Of a stretch of DNA of 64,000 nucleotides, positions 20,913 to 32,690 are shown in pieces; within the stretch, counting starts at the first letter, position 1, and each line of letters begins with the position of its first letter. A model generated the notes under the pieces. The model was not told the DNA's origin and made no database searches. It saw only the letters and a program-made list of their open reading frames with translations. Position numbers and translations under genes: made by a program. Source of the DNA: Pseudeuparius sepicola (taxonomy: Eukaryota > Arthropoda > Insecta > Coleoptera > Anthribidae). Where the stretch lies: the NCBI GenBank assembly GCA_963920635.1, contig OY987307.1:3038001-3102000 (forward strand), in the 5' to 3' direction.

Positions 20913-21840
20913 TAAAGGGCGGATTATATGCAAATTGCATATATATGCATTTTTTGCATATTTTATTTAATTTCGCAAAAAATTGCATATTTCTGGAAAA
21001 ACTATATTTTTGTGCATATTTGCATGTTTTTCCTATACTTATTTATAGATTAAGATATAACCAAGATTATGAGAGCCCAGAGACAACTCGCAGTGTGTAC
21101 CTAGTGCATTGTCAAGAAACCATGAAAAATGCGGATGTAGCAAACCAACTTGTTTTTCTTAAAGTTAATTTTAGTTTTATACCAGATATAATTCTTTCAT
21201 TTGAAAGTAGAAATTTAGGTTTAAGCGAATAGGTTGATTTTGTTGAAACATTTTCCGCTAAATGTAGAAAGGTTCCCGGTGATGTAGGTATTACGAGTAA
21301 AGTTAAAAAAAAATTAGAAGCTCTACTGTTGAAGAATGAAGGGTTCAAATCTTTAATGGCAGTAAAGAGTATTTTTGATGGTAAATCATGCAACGAAGTT
21401 GCACCTTGGCCATATACCTTACTACCCAAATTAAAATATTGTCCTATTACATCGGCAGATGTTGAGAGAAGCTTTTCTATATATAAACATATTTTTACCG
21501 ACAGAAGGCAAAAATTTTTATTGGAAAACTTTGAAAAGTATTTAATCATAAATTCCTACTAGGTATACAATTTCAAAATAAAATGTTTTTATAATTCTGC
21601 TTTAATATAGGTATTTTACGAGGTATTTTATGTATTTGTTTTCCTTTCATTTTTCTTAAAATAAACGTTTTCTCTAAAATCAGTTTTGGTGTTTTTTTAA
21701 GGTATTTGTACATATAATATAAATGCATATTATTGCATATATGGCCAAATAAATGCATATTATTGCATATTTTAAATAAAAATGATGCATATATATGCGC
21801 ATATTTCGATTGAAATTAAATGCATATATTCCGCCCTTTA
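20913..21840 (+). mobile_element. hAT-like transposon
   Basis: TIRs are TAAAGGGCGGA / TCCGCCCTTTA and the exact 8-bp TSD GTTATGAG lies at 20905-20912 and 21841-21848. Subterminal regions are packed with ATGCATAT-type motifs on both sides, likely transposase-binding repeats. The interior holds a hAT C-terminal transposase relic. Confidence 0.85.
21059..21562 (+). pseudogene. hAT transposase C-terminal fragment
   Basis: A plus-strand frame with one in-frame TAG (21230-21232) ends SADVERSFSIYKHIFTDRR..LLENFEKYLI, which is the hAT dimerisation region. The catalytic core upstream is missing. The rest of the frame is readable, so the element decayed mainly by deletion. Confidence 0.7.
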
Positions 21841-21848
21841 GTTATGAG

Positions 21849-22783
21849 GAATAACAAAAAACCTAACCTCAGTTTGTTATTGATAAACAGCAATTTTCTG
21901 TTTAGGTCCCCAAGGTCGTGGGCGTGCGCATTTTAGGAGGCTAAAAGTTAAGATAAAAACTAAAATCATGCAAAACAATACTTCTTTATCATATACCTAT
22001 TATGCATTTATAAATATGTTGAAAAATCATTGGCATCGCTTGTTCCTTCACATAAATAATGCCACTTGGTTTTATACACACATCGTTTACTGCGAGATGG
22101 TTTGAACATATTCTTTATAGCTGGTAGGATTAACTATGTTAGTTTCCCAAAATGCCGATCCATTTTTACCTTAAATTTGGGTCTGCAGGAAACCTAAAAA
22201 TAATGGTAAAATGAATAATTATTAAATTAAAATTTCCCAACAGAAATACTCCTAAACACATACTATTTATTGGTTGGTTTAAAATTCATTGAGTCATTTT
22301 TGTCTTTTCAACATATGAAAATAAATAACTTTCATGGAAATTTTCATGCACATTTTTGTATACCTTACTATAAATACCTTTTTATAAAGCTAAACCAACC
22401 ATTCCCAAAGTTTTTTTTGTAGATTGTAGAAATTTTGAACATTTGTTTTTATAAAAAAAACTCTTAACGGAAATTTCTTCATTTGAATTGAAGTTAGCAA
22501 TGGCACCAGGTAGAAAATGTGCACATTAACTTAGGAATTCCACTTATTTTTCTATATCAGCAATCAAATTTATTATGCAATCGCCTCCACCAGCCCTGCA
22601 CCTATATGGATATGTTACTCACCTCTGTAAAGCACGCCGTTGTTTTTGAGTTATGCAGCATTTTATACACACCGCACAGTTTTTATACAGTTATAAATAA
22701 TCCACAAGCCTGAAATTCACTTTCACAGCACTAAAAATCCCACGATTTTCGCTAAAAAATACTCCTATTAACAAAAATACAAA
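21849..22783. other. Unassigned AT-rich spacer
   Basis: No gene, RNA or bordered repeat is visible between the TSDs of two elements. Confidence 0.4.
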
Positions 22784-23129
22784 ATCACAACCTCAGACTG
22801 ATGAATAAAGGGGACGAATTTGTTTACGAATTGTTGACATGCATAGTTGTTTATTACTATCCCCATGTTTACAAATATTGCTCTTGCTGGTATCATAAAT
22901 AAAACCGGCAGTTTCTTTAGTAGATGCATGGAACGTAAAATAGCCCCCACTTATAAAATTCAGGCGGAACGTTGCGGCAGTTTGACAGGGACCAAAGTTA
23001 GCGCTTGCTCAACTTGTTTGTTTTGCATTTTGTTTGTTTTGGTGTGTGCTTCGGTATTTGCTTAATTTTACCAGAGAACAAACGCTAAAATCGAGTTTTT
23101 CGTGCGGTTCCAAGTTTAAAATATTAAAA

Positions 23130-23199
23130 ATGGTAAAAAGGTGCATAAAGTGCAAGTGTCTTTCCTCTAAAGTGAATAAAGAGAATATTTCGTTCCATA
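23130..23199 (+). pseudogene. Truncated THAP-like coding start
   Basis: An ATG at 23130 opens MVKRCIKCKCLSSKV.. and ends in NISFH, 23 codons before the mariner insertion. The Cys-x2-Cys near the N-terminus and the ISFH ending resemble the first part of a THAP C2CH domain. Downstream of the mariner the sequence continues ATAG-GTAGTG, which could be a splice donor, followed by the right TIR. No second exon is present. Confidence 0.45.
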
Positions 23200-25142
23200 C
23201 AGTGTGACCCATTTGTTTTGGGGTCAGTCTGTAAAAAGTGTATCAATCGTGCGATTTGGCTGATTTTTTTTTTAAATTGTAGAGCTCGATGAACTGCACA
23301 TTTTGAACAAAAATTGCCTGGTTCGCATAAAATCCAAAGCCTACTATGACCGTTTTTATGAGCAAAATTTTAAGAAACCATATTAGCGTTTTTTTTTTGA
23401 AAAAATCTGTGTGCGCCAATGGATTGAGCACCCCTCGAAATGGGTATGTACAAAATTTCATCAAAATATTTCAAGTAATAACAATTTTGTAGAAAAATTA
23501 AAAATGCAGCCAAGGTACGTCTTTATTTTCAAAAATTCAAAGTTGGCCATGGAAAATAATTGAATTGTTTACTTTTATTAAGTGTCAAACTGTCTAAATT
23601 GAGTTCAGAAATTGTTTGTGCTCAATACAATTAATTATCATAATTATGGAATATTTAAGCATAAGAGACAAAATAGAAATTGTTCGACTCGTGGGCGACA
23701 ACGAGCGCTCGGCAGCAGAAGCTGCGGCCGAATTTAACAATAGACACCCAGGTAGATCAGTGAGTCGAAGTACTGTACAACGTATAAACAATATTTTTGA
23801 TGAAACTGGATCGATTTCTAAAAATTTATTAAAAACTAGGCAAAATGGACGCCGTCGTGGACTTGTTGAAAATAACAATCAAATTCTGCAATACTTTAGT
23901 GACAATCCTCGAAATAGTGTTCGAACGGCTAGTTTAGACCTTCATATACCCAGAGAGAGTATAAGGAGATGTTTGAGACAAAACAAAATAAAACCGTTTA
24001 AGCCAAAATTTTTGCACACCCTGGAACCAGGAGATGAGGAGAGAAGATTAGAATTTTGCTATTGGCTGCAAGGTGAATATCTCCATAATGGCAACTTTTT
24101 AAATGAAATTTTATTCACCGACGAAGCCACGTTTACTACAAATGGTGTAGTATCAAGTCAAAACTGCCGTCACTGGTCAGTTGAAACTCCAGAGTTTATA
24201 ATAAATGCAAGGAGACAATATTCACAAAAAATTAACGTTTGGTGTGGAATACTACGCGACAGAATAATTGGCCCATTTTTCTTTGAAGGGAATTTGAATG
24301 CGGCTGGCTTCTTGAATTTTCTAGAAATTGAATTTAGAAATGCTTTAGATGAGTTACCATTAAGATACCGTTTAAATTTAAAGTTACAGTTAGATGGCAG
24401 TCCTATTCATAATGCTCGTTTAATCAGAAACTGGCTAGATAATAATTTTGAAAACTGTTGGATAGGGCGAAATAGTCCTTTCTGTGAGTGGCCACCGAGA
24501 TCTCCGGACTTAACTCCTTTAGATTTTTTTCTCTGGGGTACACTTAAGCAAAATGTTTATAAGTCAAGACCCCATAATTTACAAGAACTGCAAGCTAGGA
24601 TAAACCGTAGTTGTGAGGAAATTACTCCACAGCAAATACGAAATGTAATTTTGAATGTACGCAAGAGGAACGACAAATGCATTGTAGCAAATGGAGGCTT
24701 GGTAGAAGTTCCAAAAATTTTATAATTTTAATTGTTTTTATGTTTTGTGTTTATAAGCATAAGGTTGTATTATTACAATTCAATTATTTTCCATGGCCAA
24801 CTTTGAATTTTTGAAAATAAAGACGTACCTTGGCTGCATTTTTAATTTTTCTACAAAATCGTTATTACTTGAAATATTTTGATGAAATTTTGTACATACC
24901 CATTTCGAGGGGTGCTCAATCCATTGGCGCACACAGATTTTTTCAAAAAAAAACGCTAATATGGTTTCTTAAAATTTTGCTCATAAAAACGGTCATAGTA
25001 GGCTTTGGATTTTATGCGAACCAGGCAATTTTTGTTCAAAATGTGCAGTTCATCGAGCTCTACAATTTAAAAAAAAAATCAGCCAAATCGCACGATTGAT
25101 ACACTTTTTACAGACTGACCCCAAAACAAATGGGTCACACTG
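23200..25142 (+). mobile_element. Mariner-type transposon, copy 1 (intact)
   Basis: 1943 bp with TIRs of about 369 bp (23200-23568 and 24775-25142) that are nearly identical, beginning CAGTGTGACCCATTTG. TA lies on both sides (23198-23199, 25143-25144). It encodes one uninterrupted transposase. A nearly identical inverted copy is at 49973-53387. Confidence 0.92.
23646..24725 (+). CDS. IS630/Tc1/mariner-superfamily transposase, copy 1
   Basis: A 359-residue DDE/D transposase; the ATG at 23646 follows an upstream in-frame stretch without Met. The N-terminal helix-turn-helix region (about 1-60, RDKIEIVRLVGDNERSAAEA) is of the type found in many arthropod mariner-like proteins (DUF4817-like). The catalytic core has Asp 159 (LFTDEATF), Asp 250 (LQLDGSPIHN) and Asp 293 (RSPDLTPLDFFLWG), with 42 residues between the last two by my count. 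The protein would bind the TIRs and perform cut-and-paste transposition into TA. No frameshift or stop was seen. It differs from copy 2 by one extra Arg near residue 71 and a few substitutions, so both could be functional. Confidence 0.9.
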   Translation: MEYLSIRDKIEIVRLVGDNERSAAEAAAEFNNRHPGRSVSRSTVQRINNIFDETGSISKNLLKTRQNGRRRGLVENNNQILQYFSDNPRNSVRTASLDLHIPRESIRRCLRQNKIKPFKPKFLHTLEPGDEERRLEFCYWLQGEYLHNGNFLNEILFTDEATFTTNGVVSSQNCRHWSVETPEFIINARRQYSQKINVWCGILRDRIIGPFFFEGNLNAAGFLNFLEIEFRNALDELPLRYRLNLKLQLDGSPIHNARLIRNWLDNNFENCWIGRNSPFCEWPPRSPDLTPLDFFLWGTLKQNVYKSRPHNLQELQARINRSCEEITPQQIRNVILNVRKRNDKCIVANGGLVEVPKIL

Positions 25143-25265
25143 TAGGTAGTGTTTGTAAATACATTTATCTCTTTCATAAAGTGAGAGGGTTCAGCTTACT
25201 GTTTACATCTGTATAACGACGCTACAATGCGGTGTCCCCTTTATTCATTAGTCTGAGATCACAAC

Positions 25266-26002
25266 AATAGGGGCCATTAAAATGCGTAAATGAATAGTGC
25301 TGCCAACGGAATAATGTAACAAACGATCACTGTTTTCAAACCAAACGGAATAATGTTGGGAAACAGTTTTGGCATTATTTACTTTACCTACGGATTTTTG
25401 GTCGGAGGTTTTAGCGCACTTCCAATGCGAAAGTTGAAGTTAATCTGGTCCAGGGTTTCCGCTGGATAAGAAATAAACCGCAGACCACCCAAATTAGACC
25501 AGCGATCGAAGCGTCCGGCAACTGCCACCTAAATCATAGGACTTATAATAGACTTTCCACAAAGTAGTCGTCTCTAGAGGCAGACTTTTGATATGACAAT
25601 GTCGCATTGCATAGGCGAACTCGAGACGGAAAGAATACATTACGATTTTTCCCGCCATTTTTGTAATATGACGTGAATCAGTTTTTCAGGTACATTTCAT
25701 TTTTATGATTATTTCCTTAGATGTAGAGTTATGCGGGACAATAATTCGATTCCACTCTAGTTTAGATCTTATAAAGGCCTTAAAACCACGAAATTATTAA
25801 TAAAGGAACCAATGGAATATTTCAATATTCAAATTTGGCACCCCGTTTGTCAATCACAGTGTACTTACTTATAATAAAAATCTAGCAACTTTAATAATAA
25901 TACATTTAGAAATGAATGTTTCTTCTATTATTAAATCCGGCAACGTTGCGATTCTCTCTTTTCACATCTGTGTGTAAACCTTACCTTTAAGTTAACCAAA
26001 TA
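25266..26002. other. Unassigned spacer
   Basis: No protein or bordered repeat was found. Short imperfect palindromes only. Confidence 0.35.
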
Positions 26003-26010
26003 TGTGATGG

Positions 26011-26672
26011 CACGGGCGTAGCCAAGGGGGGGGGGGGTTTCGGGGGTTCAAACCCCCCTCCCCCCCCCCTGAAATAAGCAAAATATTACCTAAAAATACG
26101 AGGAGTGAAGAGTTAAATTATTATTACGTTTGAATATATGTAGTAATAGTAGCGCCTAGCGCCATCTTTTGACGAGAGGCAGACGCAGTTGCAGCCGAAC
26201 TTGCCTACCCCGAAATCTAGTTTGGAATGCCTAGATATGTGCGATAAAAACCTTTATCCTAATATTTACACATTACTACAAATCTTGGCTACCATTCCTG
26301 TATATCCACTGCTACCCCAGAAAGGTCTTTGTCGAGCCTAAGGAGACTGAAAAACTATTTACGAAACACTACAAGTAAAAACAGACTTAATGGTTTGGCT
26401 CTAATGAACATTCACTATGGAACAGAAATTCATGCAGATGAAGTAGTGGATATATTAAAGCCGAAGATTTCTTCTTTAATGGTTTTAGATTTAGCGCAGA
26501 GGAACGAAATTAATTTATCCATTTCATTTAAAGTTAACAACTTTATAAATATGTAGTAGTTTTTCGGATGAATATATAGATATTAAATTTCATGTAAGTA
26601 AATTTTTGTTGTTTTATTTACTTCTCAAACTAACCCCCCCCCCCAAAAAACTAAATCCTGGCTACGCCCGTG
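26011..26672 (+). mobile_element. hAT transposon, short deletion derivative
   Basis: Ends CACGGGCGTAGCCA..CTGGCTACGCCCGTG match the element at 4655-5787. The exact 8-bp TSD TGTGATGG lies at 26003-26010 and 26673-26680. At 662 bp it is shorter than its relative. It inserted into a small inverted repeat (AACCAAATATGTGATGG.. / ..CCATCACATATTTG) whose second arm ends near 26758. Confidence 0.88.
26203..26556 (+). pseudogene. hAT transposase C-terminal domain, frameshifted
   Basis: Codes for the same dimerisation region as 4849-5148 (LRRLKNYLRNTTSKNRLNGL, then HYGTEIHADEVVDI). A 2-bp insertion around 26303-26306, relative to the 4.9-kb copy, shifts the frame just before the TATPERS motif. The final residues differ. 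Non-functional. Confidence 0.75.
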
Positions 26673-26680
26673 TGTGATGG

Positions 26681-28360
26681 AATATGGAATCCATCAAGCC
26701 AATCACAAGTACAGAAACGGCCCAATCATATTGGATTGGTGGATTCCATCACATATTTGTGCTGAGTTTAAAAAGTAATCAAATCTTTTATGATTCCTGT
26801 TTATAATAATTATATAAATAAAGTATAATTTCAAAATATAAGAGCTGCAAGTTTTTGACAAGACTGTTGCACACAGCAAAAACATAAACGTTCAGCAAAA
26901 TTCGGAAAATCGGTTCATGTTATAAATTGCGTGTTTTTCTCATTTTTTTTATTTTTCGGAGGCACCGGAAGCATCTGCACCTCACCTGAAGAAGCTTTAA
27001 AAATTCCGACCCCAGAGCTCCGAGCCGAAATACCTTAGCTGTAGCACGGCGAAAAAGGTCAATTTCTGACAGTTTTCGGACTTTGGCGGACCAATCACGT
27101 AAAAAAGATGCGCCCCACGTGCGTTGGTCCTTTTTCCCGCCGAAAATCCTTAATAACTCGAAAAAGGGAAATAATTTACCTGGAAAAGTTTCGTTAAATA
27201 TGTTGACCCGTTCTCCGGCCATCTCGCCGTACCGTCAGATATCCCAAGAACGCTTTTGAAAATGTTTTTTCTGGGCATCAAACGGTATATGGCACTGGCT
27301 GTATAGCGGGACTTCGCACACAACTCGCGTCCCCGAGGTCCAGACTTGCCCCCGTCTTTCGCGCCGTATAGGATTTTCCGAAAATACGCCTATCGGATTT
27401 CTAAAGGAACAAGAGACTCTTTTTTATTGTTGCTCCATGGGCCTTTCCTATTTTGTTCTATAATCATATATGAGAGTATATTTGCCTAAAAATTATCCAC
27501 AATTAATTATCCCATATTAATTGAGGCAACCCAGTCGCTTCAAGTAAAGAAATATTATACTGTCTACATTTTACATAACATCTTATTCTAGAATCTTATG
27601 AGAGTTGAAATCATGCGACCTGGTCTCACACTAATAAGAAATAATTAAATTTACTGGTCGGTACACCAGATTTATTTTTCTAATTTTATTTATAGCATCG
27701 TTGCTTTGTTGGCAATCCTGAAAAAATTGCTCCACAAATTCAGTAGGATGACTGGAACTTGTTTGATATGTATAATTTCCTCCTCAAACTTTGTCTCATC
27801 AGAACAAATCGTCTTAGCCCAATGACGCCAAAACCTATAGACGTGGTGCCCCATTGTTAAAATGCCCTTTATTTTGACTCCAAGATTAAATATATTCGTA
27901 CTACTCTAAAAACATGCTACAAACAAAGACAGAAGGTCAACCATCAACCAACTATACACCCGGTGATTCCCGGTTACAGTTCCTCCAGAATCACACTTAG
28001 ATATCGCATGTTTTTTCTTGTTTGGGGGCGCCGGAAGCATCGGAACCTCACCTGAAGACTCGGGGGATGGTCTAACGACGCCAGCCTCCGAGCCCAGAGC
28101 CTAATAAGTTCGCTACGGCTCGACAAAAAGGGGCAATTTCCGACAATCTCGCGACATTTTCGGAATAATTTAATGGAGCGCTTAGATTGTGATTAGTTCT
28201 GGTCGTCAAGCGTTTATCAAAACAAACCTGTCTATAGGTTCTGACGTCATTGTCTTAGCCCTGTCGTATAAACTTTTAATTACTCCTTTTTTAACACTAA
28301 CAATATAATGATTAGAATTAAAATGGAGAAATCTTTTAGTATGTGCCGGTTGTCTATATA
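26681..28360. other. Unassigned spacer with a diverged repeat pair
   Basis: Two related segments, about 26950-27090 and about 28015-28155, share GCACCGGAAGCATC..CCTCACCTGAAGA and a downstream AAAAAGG..CAATTTC..GACA pattern. They may be remnants of one repeat family in direct orientation. No gene was recognised. Confidence 0.35.
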
Positions 28361-29801
28361 CAGGGTGAGTTTTTTTCGATGACCACTATGGGGATCTCAG
28401 AAACTAGCAGATCTAGAACAGAGATTAAATGGGGAAAGAATTGCAGTTTTGAATCCTCAAACTAATGCCCCTTTTGGATTTTTTAAAAAGTTCATATCTC
28501 ACTGGATATTTTGAAAAGAATGATTTTTTGCTATTTCATCAGATCTCTGTATAGCTCCGTTATTTCTGATTATACAGAAAAACTGGTGAGACAAAAATTG
28601 TACATAATTTTGGGCTTAATAAGTTAATATAATCCAATTTTTTATGTTGTTTGTAATTTTTGAGATATGACATAAACTTGTATTTTTTTAAATGTAAATC
28701 ATAGTTGGCTGTGGCCTTATCAAATAAGCCATTTTTATTATAAAAAATAAAAGAGCTATGGCTAATTTTCTGTTTTTTTTTTAATTGTCACATAGTCAGC
28801 CATGGAATATTTTCATAATTTCGTTCTATTTTATAATAAGACATACTTCAGACTTTCAAATATTTTATTTTTAGCTGGTAACAAAATGTAACAAAATAAA
28901 ACAAAAATTATCACGATGGAACTCCACCACCTAATTATTTGCCCGTAAGAAATTACCTATCAGCTCTATCCAAATAGTTGGATAGGGAGAAATATACCTA
29001 TTTTCTGGCTGCCCCGATCCCTCGATTTGTCTGTTTTGGATTTCTTTTTGTGGGGAACAGTACAAAATAAAATATGAGACAATTGTTGAATTAAGAGCAG
29101 CTGTTTTAGAAGCAATTGCCAGTATTGACAGGCGCTCTCTAAGAAAGGCGACAAATTGAGTTTTAAAAATATAGAATATTTGCATAAATAATAATGGTGG
29201 ATTGTTTGAACAACTTTTAAAATAATAATAATTTGAATTTGAGTTTTTTAATTTTTGTTTTATTTGGTTACATTTTGTTACCAGCTAAAAACAAAATATT
29301 AGAAAGTTTTAAGTATGTCTAATTATAAAATAGAACGTAAAATTTAAAAAAAATCAGAAAATAGCCATAGCTCTTTTATTTTTTTATAATAACTATGCCG
29401 AGTATTATATCTTTGGAAAGCTCAAAAAATGGCCGATTTGATAAGGCTACAGCCAACTACGATTTACATTAAAAAAAAAACACAAGTTAATGCCATATCT
29501 CAAAAATCACAAACAACAAAAAATTGGATCAGATTATCTTATTAAGCCTAAAATTATCTACAATTTTTGTCTCTACAGTTTTTCTGTAAACATAATCAGA
29601 AATAACGGAGCTATAGAGATCTGATGAAATAGCAAAAATCACTCTTTCCAAAATATCTAGTGAGCCATGAACGTTTTTAAAAATCCAAAGGGGGCATTAG
29701 ATTGAGCATTCAGAACCGCAATTCTTTCCCCATTTAACCTTTGTTCTAGCTCTGCTAGTTTCCGAGATCCCTATAGTGGTCATCGAAAAAAACTCACCCT
29801 G
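28361..29801 (+). mobile_element. Decayed mariner-like transposon
   Basis: 1441 bp; ends CAGGGTGAGTTTTTTTCGATG and inverse with TA on both sides (28359-28360, 29802-29803). Long inverted arms of several hundred bp show small indels. The interior shares blocks with 9609-10590 and with 49107-49720. Confidence 0.78.
28905..29200 (+). pseudogene. Mariner-like transposase relic
   Basis: Corresponds to the C-terminal block of the relic at 10030-10378: the second-Asp region, a disrupted PRSPD-like block, FLWGTVQ, then a damaged tail. Several frameshifts and stops. No activity expected. Confidence 0.55.
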
Positions 29802-29819
29802 TACATATACTCTTTTCTA

Positions 29820-30735
29820 CAGTGCCCGCCAAAAAGTCTGCACCATATGGGAAAAATTTTTAGTAAATAACTTACGGAAAATTTGTTTGCGGCATCAGGT
29901 TTTGCTTGCTCTAGAACCAAAATGGACATAATCAAATGTTGTGACGTAGTCTCTTTTATATGTTAAATTTGACATTAATGAAAATAATGTCCGAAAAATG
30001 GGCTTATTTAACCGAATTCCGAAAAAAGTTACAAGAAAAATATGTTTCTTTCACAATTTTATACCCCTGTGCAAAATTTCAAGAGCCTACAACGATTTTC
30101 ATATTTTGCCCTTTGTTGGATATTATTGGACACAATATTTAAAATTTTCTAGATATTTCTGATCAGATCAGCGTGACAAAAATATTTGTATGTTTTTACA
30201 ACTATTTACTATAGAGAGAAGTTTGTAAATCGAATTTATGTGTTTATCTGTAAAAATGAGATCAGTTTTGCACCAAGCGTGCTTCTTCAACAAGCCCTCA
30301 TTTTATTTTTTTTGCAAAAAAAGGAAAAGAAGGATATTTAGACCGTAAACTAAGTATTGTGCAGTATGTATTCAGTCAATAAGTGTTTTAAATTACATAG
30401 GATCGACTTTTATGGATTAACAAATACGGAAAAGGGCAACAAAGGGCAAAATATGAAAATCGTAGTAGGCTCTTGAAATTTTGCATAGGGTTATAAAATT
30501 GCGAAAGAAACATATTTTTCTTATAACTTTATTCGAAATTCCGTTAAATAAGCCCATTTTTCAGACATTTTTTTCATTAATGTCAAATTTGACATATAAA
30601 AAAGACTACGTCACAACATTTGATTATGTCAATTTTGGTTCTAGAGCAAGCAAAACCTGATGCCGCAAACAAATTTTCCGTAAGTTATTCACTAAAAATT
30701 TTTCCCATATGGTGCAGACTTTTTGGCGGGCACTG
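29820..30735. mobile_element. MITE with roughly 300-bp inverted arms
   Basis: 916 bp; ends CAGTGCCCGCCAAAAAGTCTG and inverse, TA at 29818-29819 and 30736-30737. The arms mirror each other over about a third of the element each, including the ATGGGCTTATTTAACCG region. No coding capacity. It lies 18 bp beyond the previous element. Confidence 0.8.
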
Positions 30736-30737
30736 TA

Positions 30738-31682
30738 TACTAAGTATTTGAATTTATTATAGAAACATCTAAGAAAGGTATTTTCTAATTATATTTCTAG
30801 GGTAAACTATTACCAAAGGTAAGGTAAGAATAATAGTTGTCCTCCTTTTAACTTTTTGCACAAGTGATTTTGAAGTGAAATGAACATGAAGTGATCTGAC
30901 AGTGACATGATTTTTTATTGGTAAATGGAACAGTTATCTATAATCTAACCCTTGAATGAATTTTTCAATATTTGTCACCACCTTAAGCCCAGAAACACTC
31001 AAAACAAACACAAATTACATAAAAATCGATTTGCTGCGTAAACTGATCACTTCATAATCAACTGAACATCTGTAAAAGGAACACTCGATGTCAGCTGATG
31101 TGATCTCAAAGTGATTCGGAATCGATTTGAGATCACTTAAAACTGTAAAAGGAGGACGGCTAATGAATGCTGCCAAAGTTCGCCAGAAAATTATCCCACC
31201 CTCCATTTCCCGGACTGTCCGAGAAAACCGCGGATCCGGCAGCGCTGTGGCTCCGGTCGCCGGCGCCGCGGTAGCCGTTGCCAAGGTCACCGGCCAGGCT
31301 GGCCGACCGCGATCGAAGAAGTGATGAGTCCTCACGAGAGTTGCTTGACTTTGCAGAGAGCTCGACCCATATGGACGAGTTCACGGCGGAGATACGGTAA
31401 CGAGGGCTGTGGATTTCATTCATTGACAACCACCTTAGACTTAGAATAATGTTTCCCGACTTTTGTAGTCATCATTAGGAACACACAGGGTGTATCAGAA
31501 TGAGGGTTACATAGCATGGGCGTTCTTACAAATTTTGTAGGTACGCGCAAAAATTTTACGTAAGCCAACTGATGGTGGTATTTTTTTATCAAAATTATTG
31601 TTTAATAACAACACTCATTAGCCTTAGCGATGTAGAAGCCAAAATATTAAGTTAGCGCTATAATTTTTTTGAGACACCGTAT
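30738..31682. other. Unassigned spacer with a GC-rich island at 31140-31430
   Basis: The island is CpG-rich and open in several frames on both strands, which is expected from composition alone. It could be a promoter, an exon edge or a gene-derived fragment. No protein family was recognised. From 31490 a CAGGGTGTATC end suggests one border of an incomplete MITE. Confidence 0.35.
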
Positions 31683-32690
31683 AAATTATCATGTCCAAAG
31701 TTCAAAAATAAAATTGAAAATAAAAAAAACATTTTTAAAAACAAGCTTTTATTTAAGCCATGTAGGTACTAAAACGAATAAAATAAGTTTAGGTTTTCAT
31801 AATTCAATTCCAAATTGCGACAAGTTTTTGCAAATTGAAAAGCTTGTCGCGCGAAATGTTGATGAAAGTAGGTACCAATTAATTTTATTGGACAGTGATT
31901 GGTTGATAAGCAAGTACCTATTTGCCAAAGTGTGCATTTTTTTCTTTACAATTCGCGCGACAAGCTTTTCAATTTGCAAAAACTTGTCGCAATTTGGAAC
32001 TGAATTATCTTATCTAAAACCTAAACTTATTTTATTCGTTTTAGTACATGGCTTAAATAAAAGCTTGTTTTTAAAAAGGTTTTTTATTTTCAATTTTATT
32101 TTGTGCTTTTTAGTAGGTACCTATTTGATTCCCATGTCAGGAGGGTAGTAAAGAAATTTAGTCCGCCATCTTGGGGCGGCCGCCATATTGGATTTCGTAT
32201 GAAGTCATTCACCTTATTGTTTTCTACCCGTCGAGCCCTTTCATTTGATACCCATGTTGGGTAATAAATAGGCAATCCGCCATCTTGGAGCGGCGGCCAT
32301 ATTAAATTTAGTGTGATGTCACTAACTTCATCGTTTTCTACTCTTCAAGCCCTTTCATTTGATACTAAGGGGGTTGAAAAAAAAATGTAATACGCCATCT
32401 TGGAGCGTCGCCCATGTTGAATTTAGTGTGATGTCACTAACTTTTTCATTTTCTACTCTTCAAGCCCTTTCATTTGATACCCATATTAAAGGGGTTGACA
32501 AAAAATACATCATCCGCCATCTTGTGGCGACGGCCATTTTGAAAGTATTACAATATTGAGTATTGCATATCGTATTGTCACCGGAACTAAAGGTGTATGC
32601 AAAATTTCAGCTCAATCGGATGTCAGGAAGTGGTTCTAATTCAGCTTGCAAGATTCGACACACACATACATACTAACAGGGCAAGTTAAA
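31683..32690 (+). repeat. Composite repeat: foldback plus 4-unit tandem array, copy 1
   Basis: A foldback at about 31735-32085 has arms containing GCGACAAG and CTTGTCGC. It is followed by four units of about 113-121 bp, each with CGCCATCTTG..GCGGCC, at about 32167, 32280, 32393 and 32514. The 3' end contains ATTTCAGCTCAATCGG and CACACATACATAC, similar to the 3' ends of RTE-like LINEs. An inverted copy with three array units is at 58310-59920. Confidence 0.6.

Larger units (their letters stand above)
22792..25257 (+). mobile_element. TIR element with 8-bp TSD and THAP-like start (P-like or hAT-like), split by a mariner
   Basis: The ends CTCAGACTGATGAATAAAGGGGAC and inverse are flanked by the exact 8-bp repeat ATCACAAC (22784-22791 and 25258-25265). 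Removing the inserted mariner and one TA leaves about 520 bp. The interior begins a small Cys-rich reading frame (23130) resembling the start of a THAP DNA-binding domain. An 8-bp TSD plus THAP suggests a P-element relative; a hAT is the alternative. Confidence 0.7.

Noticed and set aside
24830..25099. An 89-codon open frame repeated at 50016-50285 and 53075-53344
   Set aside because: It lies wholly inside the 369-bp TIR of the mariner-type element. Its repetition and identity follow from the repeat, not from protein constraint.
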